From Rotaria macrura (lineage: Eukaryota; Rotifera; Eurotatoria; Philodinida; Philodinidae), in assembly GCA_900239685.1 (NCBI GenBank), contig OENT01000200.1, positions 1 to 64,000 on the forward strand: a stretch of 64,000 nucleotides of DNA. Direction: 5' to 3'. The position numbers and the translations under genes are program-made. The notes beneath the pieces are model-generated. The model was not told the DNA's origin. It worked only from the letters and a program-made list of their open reading frames with translations, and made no database searches. Positions 48,812 through 58,270 of the stretch are shown here, one piece after another (position 1 is the first letter of the stretch; every line of letters starts with the position of its first letter).

Positions 48812-49427
48812 CACTGGGCCCTAGACTGACAAGGGTTAAAAAGACTGGAAATGCCACAACTGGGGAGTAGAATAGCTGTTTCTGTCAGAATCTGAACTGA
48901 AATTTCAAGGAAACGAGTGGATAAGTTCATTGGAGACACGAATGGAGTCGATTAAATGAAAACAAGGCGAAAATGGATGAGAAAAAACACAAAGGCAAAG
49001 CGAAACACGAAGAGGAGAAGCAGCCTAATTGGGACTTTGCAATGGGGAAGGAGATCTCAAGTCCTACAGTTAATCAGAAACGTCTTTCAAAAATCACCCC
49101 AGCGAGCTAGAAGGTTTCAGAGATGAGAAGGCGGTGGGTTAGGTCTCACTTAGCTACTTTTTCGCCAGATTCAGAGATTTTGGAATGACAGCCTCAAAAT
49201 AGTATAGGGGGCACATCCTGCATGGGCTCCGTCTATCAGAGGAAGTTATTCGGCGTTTCCCTCCCATGAACTCAACCATCGTAGAAACCATGAAAATGGT
49301 CGATTGCGTCATAGAAATGGTCATTTTTGCCACAGAAGTGGTTGTTTCTGCGGTTTTTACAGAAGAACAGACAGATAAATGTGACTTAAGGTTTCCAGGC
49401 CCTATCTTTGCAGTCTAGGGAATAGCC
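48812..49427. mobile_element. Non-autonomous TIR element (CCCTAGACTG ends)
   Basis: CCCTAGACTG at 48819-48828 is exactly inverted at 49411-49420 (CAGTCTAGGG). Outside it the left side reads CACTGGG and the right side GAATAGCC. Inside, near the right end, imperfect repeats of AGAAATGGTCATTT and GAAACCATGAAAATGG form a small array. The 600-base segment is more GC-rich than its surroundings and encodes nothing. Class and target duplication are unclear. Confidence 0.5.
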
Positions 49428-49559
49428 TAAACATCTGAATTAGATTAACACTATTTATTGGTACCAGTGTGCAAGTAATCGCACCTATACTTACAAATGC
49501 ACAATCCGTTCGAAGTTTTCATCTTGTGAGTATGGCTTTTGTTTTTCGTAAACGGTAAG

Positions 49560-49900
49560 TTCATTTTTTTCATCTTGGCGATGGAAGAAACATCTTTTCA
49601 TGAGAATATGCCTACACGTCTTGTCAGCGATACTAGACGAATTCAACACGAGACACTTCTCTTCATCTTAATTAGATTTATAGGATATCTACAATGTTTC
49701 TTTTCTTCATTGACTTAAGTAAAACATATGACTCCTTCTTTGTGTTAACTATCGGATTTCGAGAACTGTGTTATCTTGAAAAACGAATAAAACAAATAGT
49801 CGAATAGTATGTTGAAAAATTCAATTGAGAAAAAAAGCTTGTTACCGAAGCCTCGTTGGGATTAAGATGTGGAACTCACATATCTATACCTTCATATGCT
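49560..49900 (+). pseudogene. Decayed non-LTR-type reverse transcriptase fragment
   Basis: One frame reads FFIDLSKTYDSFF (about 49696-49740), close to the conserved FxDLxKAFDSV block of LINE reverse transcriptases, followed by a spaced LEKRIKQI stretch. After an in-frame stop at about 49806 a weak match to the next block (VTEASLGLRCG) follows. No catalytic FADD-type box, endonuclease or tail is visible, so only a short relic remains. A Penelope-type origin is less likely but not excluded. Confidence 0.4.
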
Positions 49901-50083
49901 AATAGAAAACACGGAAAATGTAATACGAAGAATTTTTCACGTCTCTTTCTCTGTTAGGCGTCCTATTTTTCATTTTAATTGTTGCTATAAACTCAATTAG
50001 TTTCCATTTTACGCTTTTCATTTTTCTTTATTTCACATTTTTCTTATTGAAAACTTTCGAAGAAGTGGCAAATGATGTTGAGA

Positions 50084-51988
50084 TACAGGGTGTTGCAAAA
50101 CTTTTGTGACATTTTGAAAAATGTATTTTGTTTCTATACAACAAGCGGTAACAAATTAGCCACAAAATGCCTAAAACACTACAAGAGGGTATTACTAAAC
50201 CTAGCAATGCTCATCAATAATGAGTTCACCATTATGTTTTTGACTGATCGCACTCGTCGAAGAAAAACACTGATAGTGTCCCGTACATAATTGACATCAA
50301 CTGTTTTCGTTGCCTTTTCTATTTCTCGACAAAAATCATTAATTGTTTTCACTTTGCTGTAATCCACGTTTGTTGGATATACTGTTCCAGATCGAGTAAC
50401 CAAGCGTATTGAGCTCGGGTGAATTCGGAGGCCACTTGTTTTTCAGAATAAAAAACTTGAAATTGTTTTTGCACCACTTCTGAACGCTGTTATCATTATG
50501 ACAGCTTGCTCCATCCTGTTGGAAATCCCAATTTTGATGCCGGAATAGTCTATCGCCTTCCATTTTATAGGATCGTAATAGCTCGTCAAGATAGGTTTTG
50601 CCACTTAGTCGTTCACCCCTTTAAAAAAAGAAAGGAACTGTGATGCCATTCCAAGTTGAACCCAAACCGACCATAATTGAAACCGGATATTTTTCTCTTT
50701 CATGAACTCCACCAGACTCACTTGCATCGTTTCGATCGTTGGCAAAAACGAAATCATTTTTTGGATTAAAATAACTGTTTCTGGTGAATATTTCTTCGTC
50801 GGTAAACATAATTTTTCTTGTTTTTTCATAATCAATGCTTTTTCTTATCCATTGACAACATTTCTTCCTCTTTGGCTTTTGATCTTCTTTTAGCTTTTGA
50901 ACATTGATTTTTTTGTAACAGTTTTTTGTGCAAATCTTCGTTGAGTACTCGTCTGATGGTCCATAAATTAGTATTGAAATCTTTGGTCATCGTTCTCAAA
51001 CTTTTTCTGGGAATCTTGGAATTAAGTCTTTTGTTCTTTAGATTGATCAGGCGTTTCGTGCGGACAGTTTCAGGTATTCCAGATTTCGCTAGAACACCAA
51101 TCGAGCCGGATTGGTTATAACGCTGAATCCAAAGATTAACCGTACTTCTATGAACTTACGGGTGCAACAAATCCAAAGGCCTTGGGATTTGGTGCAAATA
51201 GATTTGGATTTGTTCTCGACTGAGATTCGGATTTGGATTTGGGTTTGGTCTTAAATTATCTAAATCTGATGAAAATTTTCAATATGAAGTCTCTGATGGG
51301 AGAGAAGAGTATCAATTCTAAGAGGTGGATGTAAAACTGTTTGGATTTGGTATAGATTTGGGTTTGGATTAGGATTTGGTCTGTATCATTATGATTAGGA
51401 TTTGGGTAGGGTTTGGGTTTAGGATTTCGATTTGGGAGTGAGATTTGGTTTGAATGAGGCACGACTACAAAATTTGATTGATGTTAAATAGAAAACAAAT
51501 CCCAAGTCCAAACTCCAAATCCCAAACGTATCACCAATCCCGAATCCCAAATCTAAGCTGAAAAAAGTAATACAAACAATCCTGTGATCAAAATTTAGAA
51601 GAAATCCACAGCTAGGAACTCAATTCTAACCATACCCCAAATCCAGAAACTAAAACCGAATCCAAGTCCAAATCTCAGAGATTTGGTGACAAATCCAAAA
51701 TCCATTCAAGATTTGTTGCACCCCTATATGAACTTTGCCGGCCAGCTGTTTTGCAATTTCTGGAGCCTTTTTTCCATTTTCAAAGTGGGATATTACCATA
51801 TCTCGTACATCATAAACTTTTACCATTTCAAAATCGAGAGAAACGAACAGAAAATATGTTCGCTATCACGAATAGTAAAAGACACCAGAGACTATTCATA
51901 TAAGATAAAGCAAATTAGATCTCGCCACAAGACGAGGAGGTGGAGGACTTTTTCAAAATGTCGCAAAAATTTTGCAACACCCAGCGTA
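50084..51988 (-). mobile_element. Degenerate mariner-family transposon with a nested insertion
   Basis: Inverted ends are GGGTGTTGCAAAACTTTTG (left) and, inverted, GGGTGTTGCAAAATTTTTG (right), extending into GACATTTTGAAAA on both sides and bounded by TA. Without the 570-base nested element and its 8-bp duplication the length is about 1.33 kb, normal for mariner. The minus-strand transposase starts at 51826 (MVKVYDVRDMVISHFENGKK) and runs through HTH parts (TVNLWIQRY) to FTDEEIF and QQDGASCH, ending near 50180. It is broken by the nested element and by frame changes around 50.6-50.84 kb. The third catalytic position, normally D, reads G (NTLGYSIW), with 37 residues after the second D. It cannot be active. 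Confidence 0.8.
51157..51726. mobile_element. Non-autonomous hAT-type element nested in the mariner copy
   Basis: The left end is TACGGGTGCAACAAATCC and the right end, inverted, TAGGGGTGCAACAAATC. The flanking octamers at 51149-51156 and 51727-51734 are identical: TATGAACT. An 8-bp duplication with TAGGGGTG-like termini is the hAT signature. The interior is dominated by GGATTTGG/GGATTTGGG words on the left half and their complement CCAAATCC on the right half, which are probable subterminal transposase-binding repeats. It has no coding frame. The exact duplication suggests it is younger than the mariner host copy. Confidence 0.85.
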
Positions 51989-54061
51989 TTACGATAATAG
52001 AATGCTGGTTGCTATGCCTGAAAAAGATTCATACATTGACTCCTATGGTATGTAGCAATGAGAAGGGGAGGGGGGAGTGAGGTGTCTGAAATCCCCTGGA
52101 GAGGACGGAGTTGCTTGGAGACCCTGTGGTGCGCTGGGTCTCCCGAGCTATGTCTGTGATTGGGGGGGGGGGGCATAAAAAATCTCATTCGTAAAGTTCC
52201 ACTCACTGTTTTCTGCGCAAACATACGTGAGTTCCATAAAATCAGGGCTAAAATTTATACATGAGTATGGAAAGAAGACAAGATTGTATATTCTTAATAG
52301 AACATTAACCTTCACATAAACACATACTATTAAAGAATATAAAATCAGCATTAGACGGTTTCGAAAAACCACTGTAATAAATAAGTTTCTCAATTATCAA
52401 CGGGCACACTATCAAGCAATAAAAATAATGTCATCACATGACAAGATAATTAAGAGGAAACAGGAAATATACTAAACAAAAGCAGTCAGACGTGGAGAAA
52501 TAAAATTGGATGCTATAATGTAATCCATTCATTTGAAGCAAACGACTCATGCACCTAAAGAAGATAGATAAAGATCAACCAAAAACAGTATCACTATACA
52601 ACCATAATTGAAGATTCGACAAACAAATAAAAAAGAAGCAAAATTTTCAGGCTTCCTACGATTTACATATGTAACAAACATTGAACTGCTCCGAAGAAAA
52701 TGTGACAAGCTTCAAATGAAATTCCTGATTTCCGAGTAAAGAAAATTTGGTTCATCCTTAAAATCAAAAATAAAAAGCTCAACGAAACCAGGAAATTTTT
52801 GAGTCGGATTGTGTGATTCTCAAGCTAGTTTAATTGGTAAAAAGAATTAAACAATATGAAGAACTGATCAAAACTATCGACGCGAAAAAGATCGTCATTC
52901 AAAGTTGGTGCAACCTCAAAAAAGATAAATGGTGAAAATACAAGTTGAGTACCATTCATCGATGCATGTATAGACTATATGTCACAAGATAAACTCATAA
53001 ACAAGGGGCATTTAACGATGTATTTATTATACAACATAGTTAAATGAATTGATGAACACGATCAACTAGTTAGAAACTCGGTTCCTGGATCACACCCCGA
53101 CAAAAATAAAATATCAAAACACAACAGGTTCAAAAAGAAAAATCCAACAAAGAAAAACCAAATGCGACCCCAAGCAAAGTCAAGAAATGTTGCACTAGTA
53201 ACAATGAATAAACCATGTTTCATTTTTTTCCAGTACGATCGTCTTGTCTTATTCACGCCAGTATCAGAAGAAAACGAAATAATACTTACATGATTGTAGA
53301 AAGAATTCCGCGAAACGATCATCGATGGCATCCAAAGAAAAGTTCTAAAGCAATTCAGCTTCAAAGGAAGTATCAAAAACAATTATTTATTTGTATTTAT
53401 ATTATTAATAATTTAACAACCTTATGAAAAGTACACATTTATAGGCTATCGAATTTCGATCTTGATTATAATGATAATATTGAATATATCTTTCTCTACT
53501 AATTAGTACTATATTATTCTTCTTTTCATTTTATAGATTTTCGTATGTCATAAAATTTATTACGAATAATAATAGAAGTATTTTTTGTTTAATACAAACT
53601 TTAGGGATAATTTTACGCAGTTTTAGGTTGATTTCAAAGATTTCAGAAGTATTAACTATCGATAGTTTGTTTTCTTCTCTATTCAACGCACTTATCGGGG
53701 TTTTCAATAAACATCAGAGAATGAATATGCATGACTAGCTCGAATTTTTTCTTTGCTTTACGTCTGTATACCTCCTGGCTAGAAAAGAACACGCTCCTTT
53801 TTTTCAATGATTTGTACGGATATTAGCCTTTCTGATCTATACATACACTCATCATATGTGTAACTTTACCTGTGTTAGTTCCTTAGTATTCAATAAACAT
53901 ACTCATTTACTGTTTTAAGCACCAATCCATGTGTAAATCAGGGATAAATAAGTTTTGCATTTAAAAACGGACCTTTTTCACAAACTACACACGTTAAGAA
54001 TAGAGTGATTTGCATATACAACGTTACATTATCGTCTAATACTTGTTGAATCAGCCGAAAG
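51989..54061. other. Gene-poor stretch with a small GC-rich patch
   Basis: At about 52060-52180 there is a GC-rich patch containing a hairpin GGAGACCC-11 bases-GGGTCTCC and a run of ten or more G; its origin is unknown. From 52.4 to 53.4 kb the DNA is A-rich with a few Lys-rich broken frames (for example around IELLRRKCDKLQMKF near 52.68-52.72 kb) that could be a decayed retroelement, but no diagnostic motif is present. Confidence 0.4.
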
Positions 54062-54787
54062 ATGCTTCACTATCTTTCTTTTCTTGTTTCTCTTATTATA
54101 TTAAGTGAGCTTCCATCATGTGTATCTGGTCATGCTCATTTTTCTTATCCAACTCCTCGTAACGTTTACTGCACTAATATTAGTTGCACTTCTAATGGCT
54201 CACTAGGACCTCAAGGACCAGTGTGGAATTTAGCAGCAAATAGTTCACTAACTAATGCAAGCCTCACAACCCAAACAACGTGCAATGGTTCTTTATTGCG
54301 AACGAATGCTTCACTAGGTAACACTTACGATCCAGGATTTCAAGGTACTACATCTGTTTCATGGCCGGCTGGTTCTTCACAAACGTTTCAAATATTCGTT
54401 TCAGAAAGTCATCCTTTAGAAAACCAAACTATTTATCCTACCGATGGTTGGCAAATACGCTATCGAGATGGTACAATGTCTGGTTCAACATTTTCTCCAA
54501 TTGCATTCACTTATGGAAATACATCAATATCAGCATCAATTCCAGCTCCGGGCACAGGATTCCAGTCAGGTCAGACTATTTTCGCTACAATTACTGTCCC
54601 CTCCAATGCGACCACGGATGGCATATTTCAATTCTTTTGGCGTAATAACGATATCGGTGGGGGTGTCATGTGGTTATCATGTGTTGATGTTGCTATCACA
54701 TCTTTCGGTGTCGTGCCTGTCCCAACAAAGTTCATTACTGGTCTTGTGGCACTTCTGGCTTATATTGGTACGGCATCGAATATGTAA
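54062..54787 (+). CDS. Secreted LPMO-like protein (chitin-binding type 4 style) with probable GPI tail
   Basis: A single exon encodes 241 residues. A signal peptide (1-23, ending SCVSG) would leave His24 as the mature N-terminus (HAHFSYPTPR). This is the hallmark of lytic polysaccharide monooxygenases, where the N-terminal His and a second His hold copper. His117 in FVSESHP is the best candidate for the second His. The C-terminal block FQFFWRNND ... WLSCVDVAI (190-212) resembles the conserved Cys-x-Asp-Val end of AA10/AA15 domains. About nine N-glycosylation sequons occur. A hydrophobic tail (about 222-238) suggests a GPI anchor. LPMOs oxidatively cleave chitin or cellulose; substrate and activity here are inferred. 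The exact AA family is uncertain. Confidence 0.7.
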   Translation: MLHYLSFLVSLIILSELPSCVSGHAHFSYPTPRNVYCTNISCTSNGSLGPQGPVWNLAANSSLTNASLTTQTTCNGSLLRTNASLGNTYDPGFQGTTSVSWPAGSSQTFQIFVSESHPLENQTIYPTDGWQIRYRDGTMSGSTFSPIAFTYGNTSISASIPAPGTGFQSGQTIFATITVPSNATTDGIFQFFWRNNDIGGGVMWLSCVDVAITSFGVVPVPTKFITGLVALLAYIGTASNM

Positions 54788-56664
54788 AACAGTGCTTATG
54801 TAGTGGTCTAAAAAATATTAAAATGTACTCAACTATAATTTTAACTAAATAATGTGCACTAACATTAGATTCGAACAACAGTGCGCGCATCAGACATCGA
54901 ACAAATGATGTGTCAGTGTGAACCGTTTATTTTATTCTTATCTCTATGATCAAAGTTATTCTTGATCGTTAATAACTAACTAATAACTAATAAATTGTTT
55001 CAAATTATAACAGGAAAAAATGTTTTTTAAATGACTCTAACATCCCTGTAAAAAGCGGTTTATAAATTTCAGCGGGTCATAAGCCCTTTTTTTTCGTTTT
55101 TCAAATATCTGATAAGCCATCTTTTGTTCAATACTCTATCAAAAATTGTTTTTTCGTTTATTGTTCTGCGAGGTTGTGGGTGTGGGTGTGGGTGAGAATA
55201 GGAGTCACACCCACTCCTTCTGATCTTCTTTCGACGTTTTTTCTTTCGACATATTTTGCTTTCGAAATTTTTTTACTTCGAAATTTTTACCTGTCGGCGT
55301 TTTTAAAAAATGGTTCTCCACATTTTTACTATTCGACAAAAGTTGGTATCATCGAGTGAAGATGCATCTTCCAATCATTTAATATCCTATGATATATACG
55401 GGTTGCATTATTAAATAAAGCTTATTGCTTAGATATCAGAGTATATTCGAACAAAAAATTACTATCCATTCAGCATTCTGCTCAACTCTCTTTAACTTTT
55501 AACTTCCGCTACTGCAAGTATTGAATACAGCAATAACGAAACAATACTCTCAACTGATTCACGTTGTACTCCGTTGCTATTTTGAATCATTTTGAAAACT
55601 CTTATTCAAGACAAAATTTGGAAATTATCGGATAGCTGTAAAAACAATGTTCATATTTGAACAAGACGAAAGTTACTAAAATTCGTCAAGTAGAAAACGA
55701 CTTGCATTAGTCTCACTATTCTGTTTCTAGGAACGAATAGATGTGACGGAAGGCACGCTCTAGATCGATTCACATCCGGAATGAACGTTAATACTCCACA
55801 AGGTACTAGAGAATATGAAAGGTAACAACTAGGAACCAATGACGCTATGTTAGAAAATAGCAAATAGCTCACCTTGATTGTTCTATTTGGTTTTAGTTTT
55901 TATATAGCCTTTTCTTGTGAGGATAAGCATCCATGATTGTCATGGGATTTCTAATACAAAACGTTTCGTCATTTAATGTACATAAGATCAAGTTAAACAC
56001 GTAAGTGCGCTAAAGTGAACAATAATTTTTATGAGTATATAAATTTCATTGTTTACTGTCGTAATATGTAATATTAAAATACTTTGCATCAATAAAACCT
56101 AAGTTAAACATGAGTGTACGTGGAGTATCTGTTGGTGTTATGAGGTGTTTCATCGCTTGTTTAGAAAATGCATTTTAAACTTGGCAATCTTCTTATAGAA
56201 ATTCTTGAGAAAATTTTAAATACGCTCAAACAACGGCAATACATAATAGTACGATGGTCAGACTATAGAGTGGGCATTTACGTAGGAGCAAACGTGACAC
56301 ATCTATACCCACACATGGAACATCTTCCAAGGCAAAATGAGATGATAATTACAATAAATAATTTGATGCTCACTTATCTGTTTGAAATTCTGAAACGTGT
56401 TTCGTCAATACTTGGTCGAAGAATATAAATGTAAAAGGGAAGGTAAGTAATCCATCGCAATAGAGTCATTGAGTAATAAGTTCAATCATCTTATACTTTA
56501 CCAATATAATATTCTTTTCCTACGACAATGCATATTATCGAGGCAAAAAATATTAAATTTCATCATGACTTGATGTAACTTGATAAGAGTCAAGAATTTG
56601 ACATTGATAGTGAAAGCTGTACGATAGTCATTCATGAATTTCGTGCTTATAATAAACAAGACTC
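54788..56664. other. Intergenic stretch after the LPMO-like gene
   Basis: No gene was recognised. It holds the TGTGGG run at 55.17 kb, listed separately. Frames at 55651-55872 (minus) and 56168-56428 (plus) have no motif. Repeated TAACTAA words near 54.97 kb are simple sequence. Confidence 0.45.
55172..55215 (+). repeat. Interstitial (TGTGGG)3 run with inverted partner
   Basis: Three direct TGTGGG units (TTGTGGGTGTGGGTGTGGG) are followed after about 14 bases by TCACACCCACTCC, a near-inverse. TGTGGG is, as I recall, the telomere repeat of bdelloid rotifers, so this may be an interstitial telomere-like scar. Its hairpin layout resembles the 20.05-kb copy. Confidence 0.45.
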
Positions 56665-57189
56665 TACAAATGAACAAAAATGGTTTTCTACTAAACCCCA
56701 CAAAAAGGTTCCGGAGATTTCTAAAAGCATCCTCTGACCTTCTAAAGCTTAAAAAACGAGTCTTTAAAACTACGAAATCTAAAAAGGTTCTTATGGTGTA
56801 TCCAGGATAAGAACCATCTCCTACAAATTTTTTTTTAATGTTTTCGTACAGGAGAAAAAGGTTTCGTCGAAAAATACGGAACCTTTAGAGTTTCGTCTTA
56901 AACCCTAATGGTTTTCTACCGAACAATAGAGATTTCTGAAGAAACCATTAGGGTTTAAGACGAAACTCTAAAGATTCCGAGTTTTTCCACGAAACCTTTT
57001 TCTCCTGTACAAAACTTTAAAAAAAATGTTGTGGGAGATGGTTCCTACCCTGAATACGCCATAAATACCTTTTTAGATTTCGTAGTTTTAAAGACTCGTT
57101 TTTTTAAGCTTTAGAATGTCAGAGGATGCTTTTAGAAATCTCCGGAACCTTTTTGTGGGGTTTAGTAGAAAACCGTTTTTACCGGTGTA
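56665..57189. mobile_element. Palindromic TA-flanked MITE, copy 2
   Basis: This 525-base element is almost one long inverted repeat, with arms of about 250 bases. The ends read GGTTTTCTACTAAACCCC and AAAAAGGTTCCGGAGATTTC on both arms, and the centre lies near 56.93 kb. TA borders both sides. Its arm is colinear with copy 1 at 41.2 kb (both run AAAAAGG-TT..G.AGATTT..AAAAGC), so the two are diverged members of one family, here with much longer arms. It encodes nothing and would form a stable hairpin if transcribed. Confidence 0.7.
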
Positions 57190-58051
57190 GGCAATTCATC
57201 TACTTACCAAAAAGTATGAAGTTTTCAGTGGCACCAGATGTCATTCTATGTTTTTAACTCTGTTCTTTTTTATTATTGGTTTTCTTCTCCCCTCTTTAAT
57301 GCATCTCGTTTTAATTTTCTTCAGTTTTTTGTCTTTCGTACTTAAGGCATCAGGGACCAATGACTCATGCTGTCTTTATCAGATTTTGAAGTGACTGATG
57401 CCCTTCGATTAAAAATATCAGGCAATGACTTTTTGAGGATGGTAATGCATCAAACGATTCAAAAATTTATTCGAATTTAAGCACAATATATGTTGTTTGG
57501 AGCCAACTTTCCATTGACCTGATTACTGCAAAATATTTTTCACTGGTACTGACCTCTATATTCCTTCTGTATTACTTGAGAAACTAATAGCAACCACTTT
57601 TCGCACCGCGTATTCAGTTTTGATTGTTTATCTCAATACTTGAAAACTGAGGATGGCATTAAATGAAAAGATTTTTCTATTAGATGATTATCATTCTAAT
57701 TGATAAAGAAATGTTCTTTATTTAAAATTACTTTAAGTCATAACATATTTTCATAGGAGAAGACAATCCGAAAATCATAATTAAGATAGTTTCTTGAAAC
57801 ATACTGCTTTTGCGTGAGACAAATTAAATACAAATTGAAGTATTAGCTTTATTGTGGTTGAAATAATTCATAATAATTTCTGTGTGTTTTTCGAAAAACT
57901 ACGGCTTTTCATCATACAACGGCTATGAAACATGTTATTATCATGTTCTTTCAGTTCAATGAGATGCTTTTATTCTTTGTAGCAGATATATGATATGGTC
58001 GGTTTTTATCTTATGTTTTGGAACAAAAAAACGGATAGGAAGCACTGCATA
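57190..58051. other. Intergenic stretch, nothing recognised
   Basis: AT-rich DNA without a motif-bearing frame, RNA gene or clear repeat. It lies downstream of the stop of the minus-strand gene at 58.05 kb and may include its 3' UTR. Confidence 0.4.
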
Positions 58052-58270
58052 CTACACCATATGGTATACAACTGGCAGAGCGTTTGTCGAGCTCACGAGT
58101 ACACAAAACGTGTTATTGTCAATATCACCATGCTTGTAAATCAAAAACTATTGTGAATGCAGTGAAGCAGTGCTTACAATTATACTAGCTTTAAATGTAA
58201 ATGAAAATAGCTGTTTGGATGTTGGACATCTATATAGATTAAAACGTTTGGCATCCACTAATGTAAAATC

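Noticed and set aside
52500-53400. Possible retroelement coding remains in A-rich DNA
   Set aside because: Only short Lys-rich broken frames are visible; no reverse transcriptase, endonuclease or nucleic-acid-binding motif supports a call.
54361-54803. Two further plus-strand frames inside the LPMO-like gene
   Set aside because: They overlap the frame with signal peptide and His brace, and have no such features themselves.
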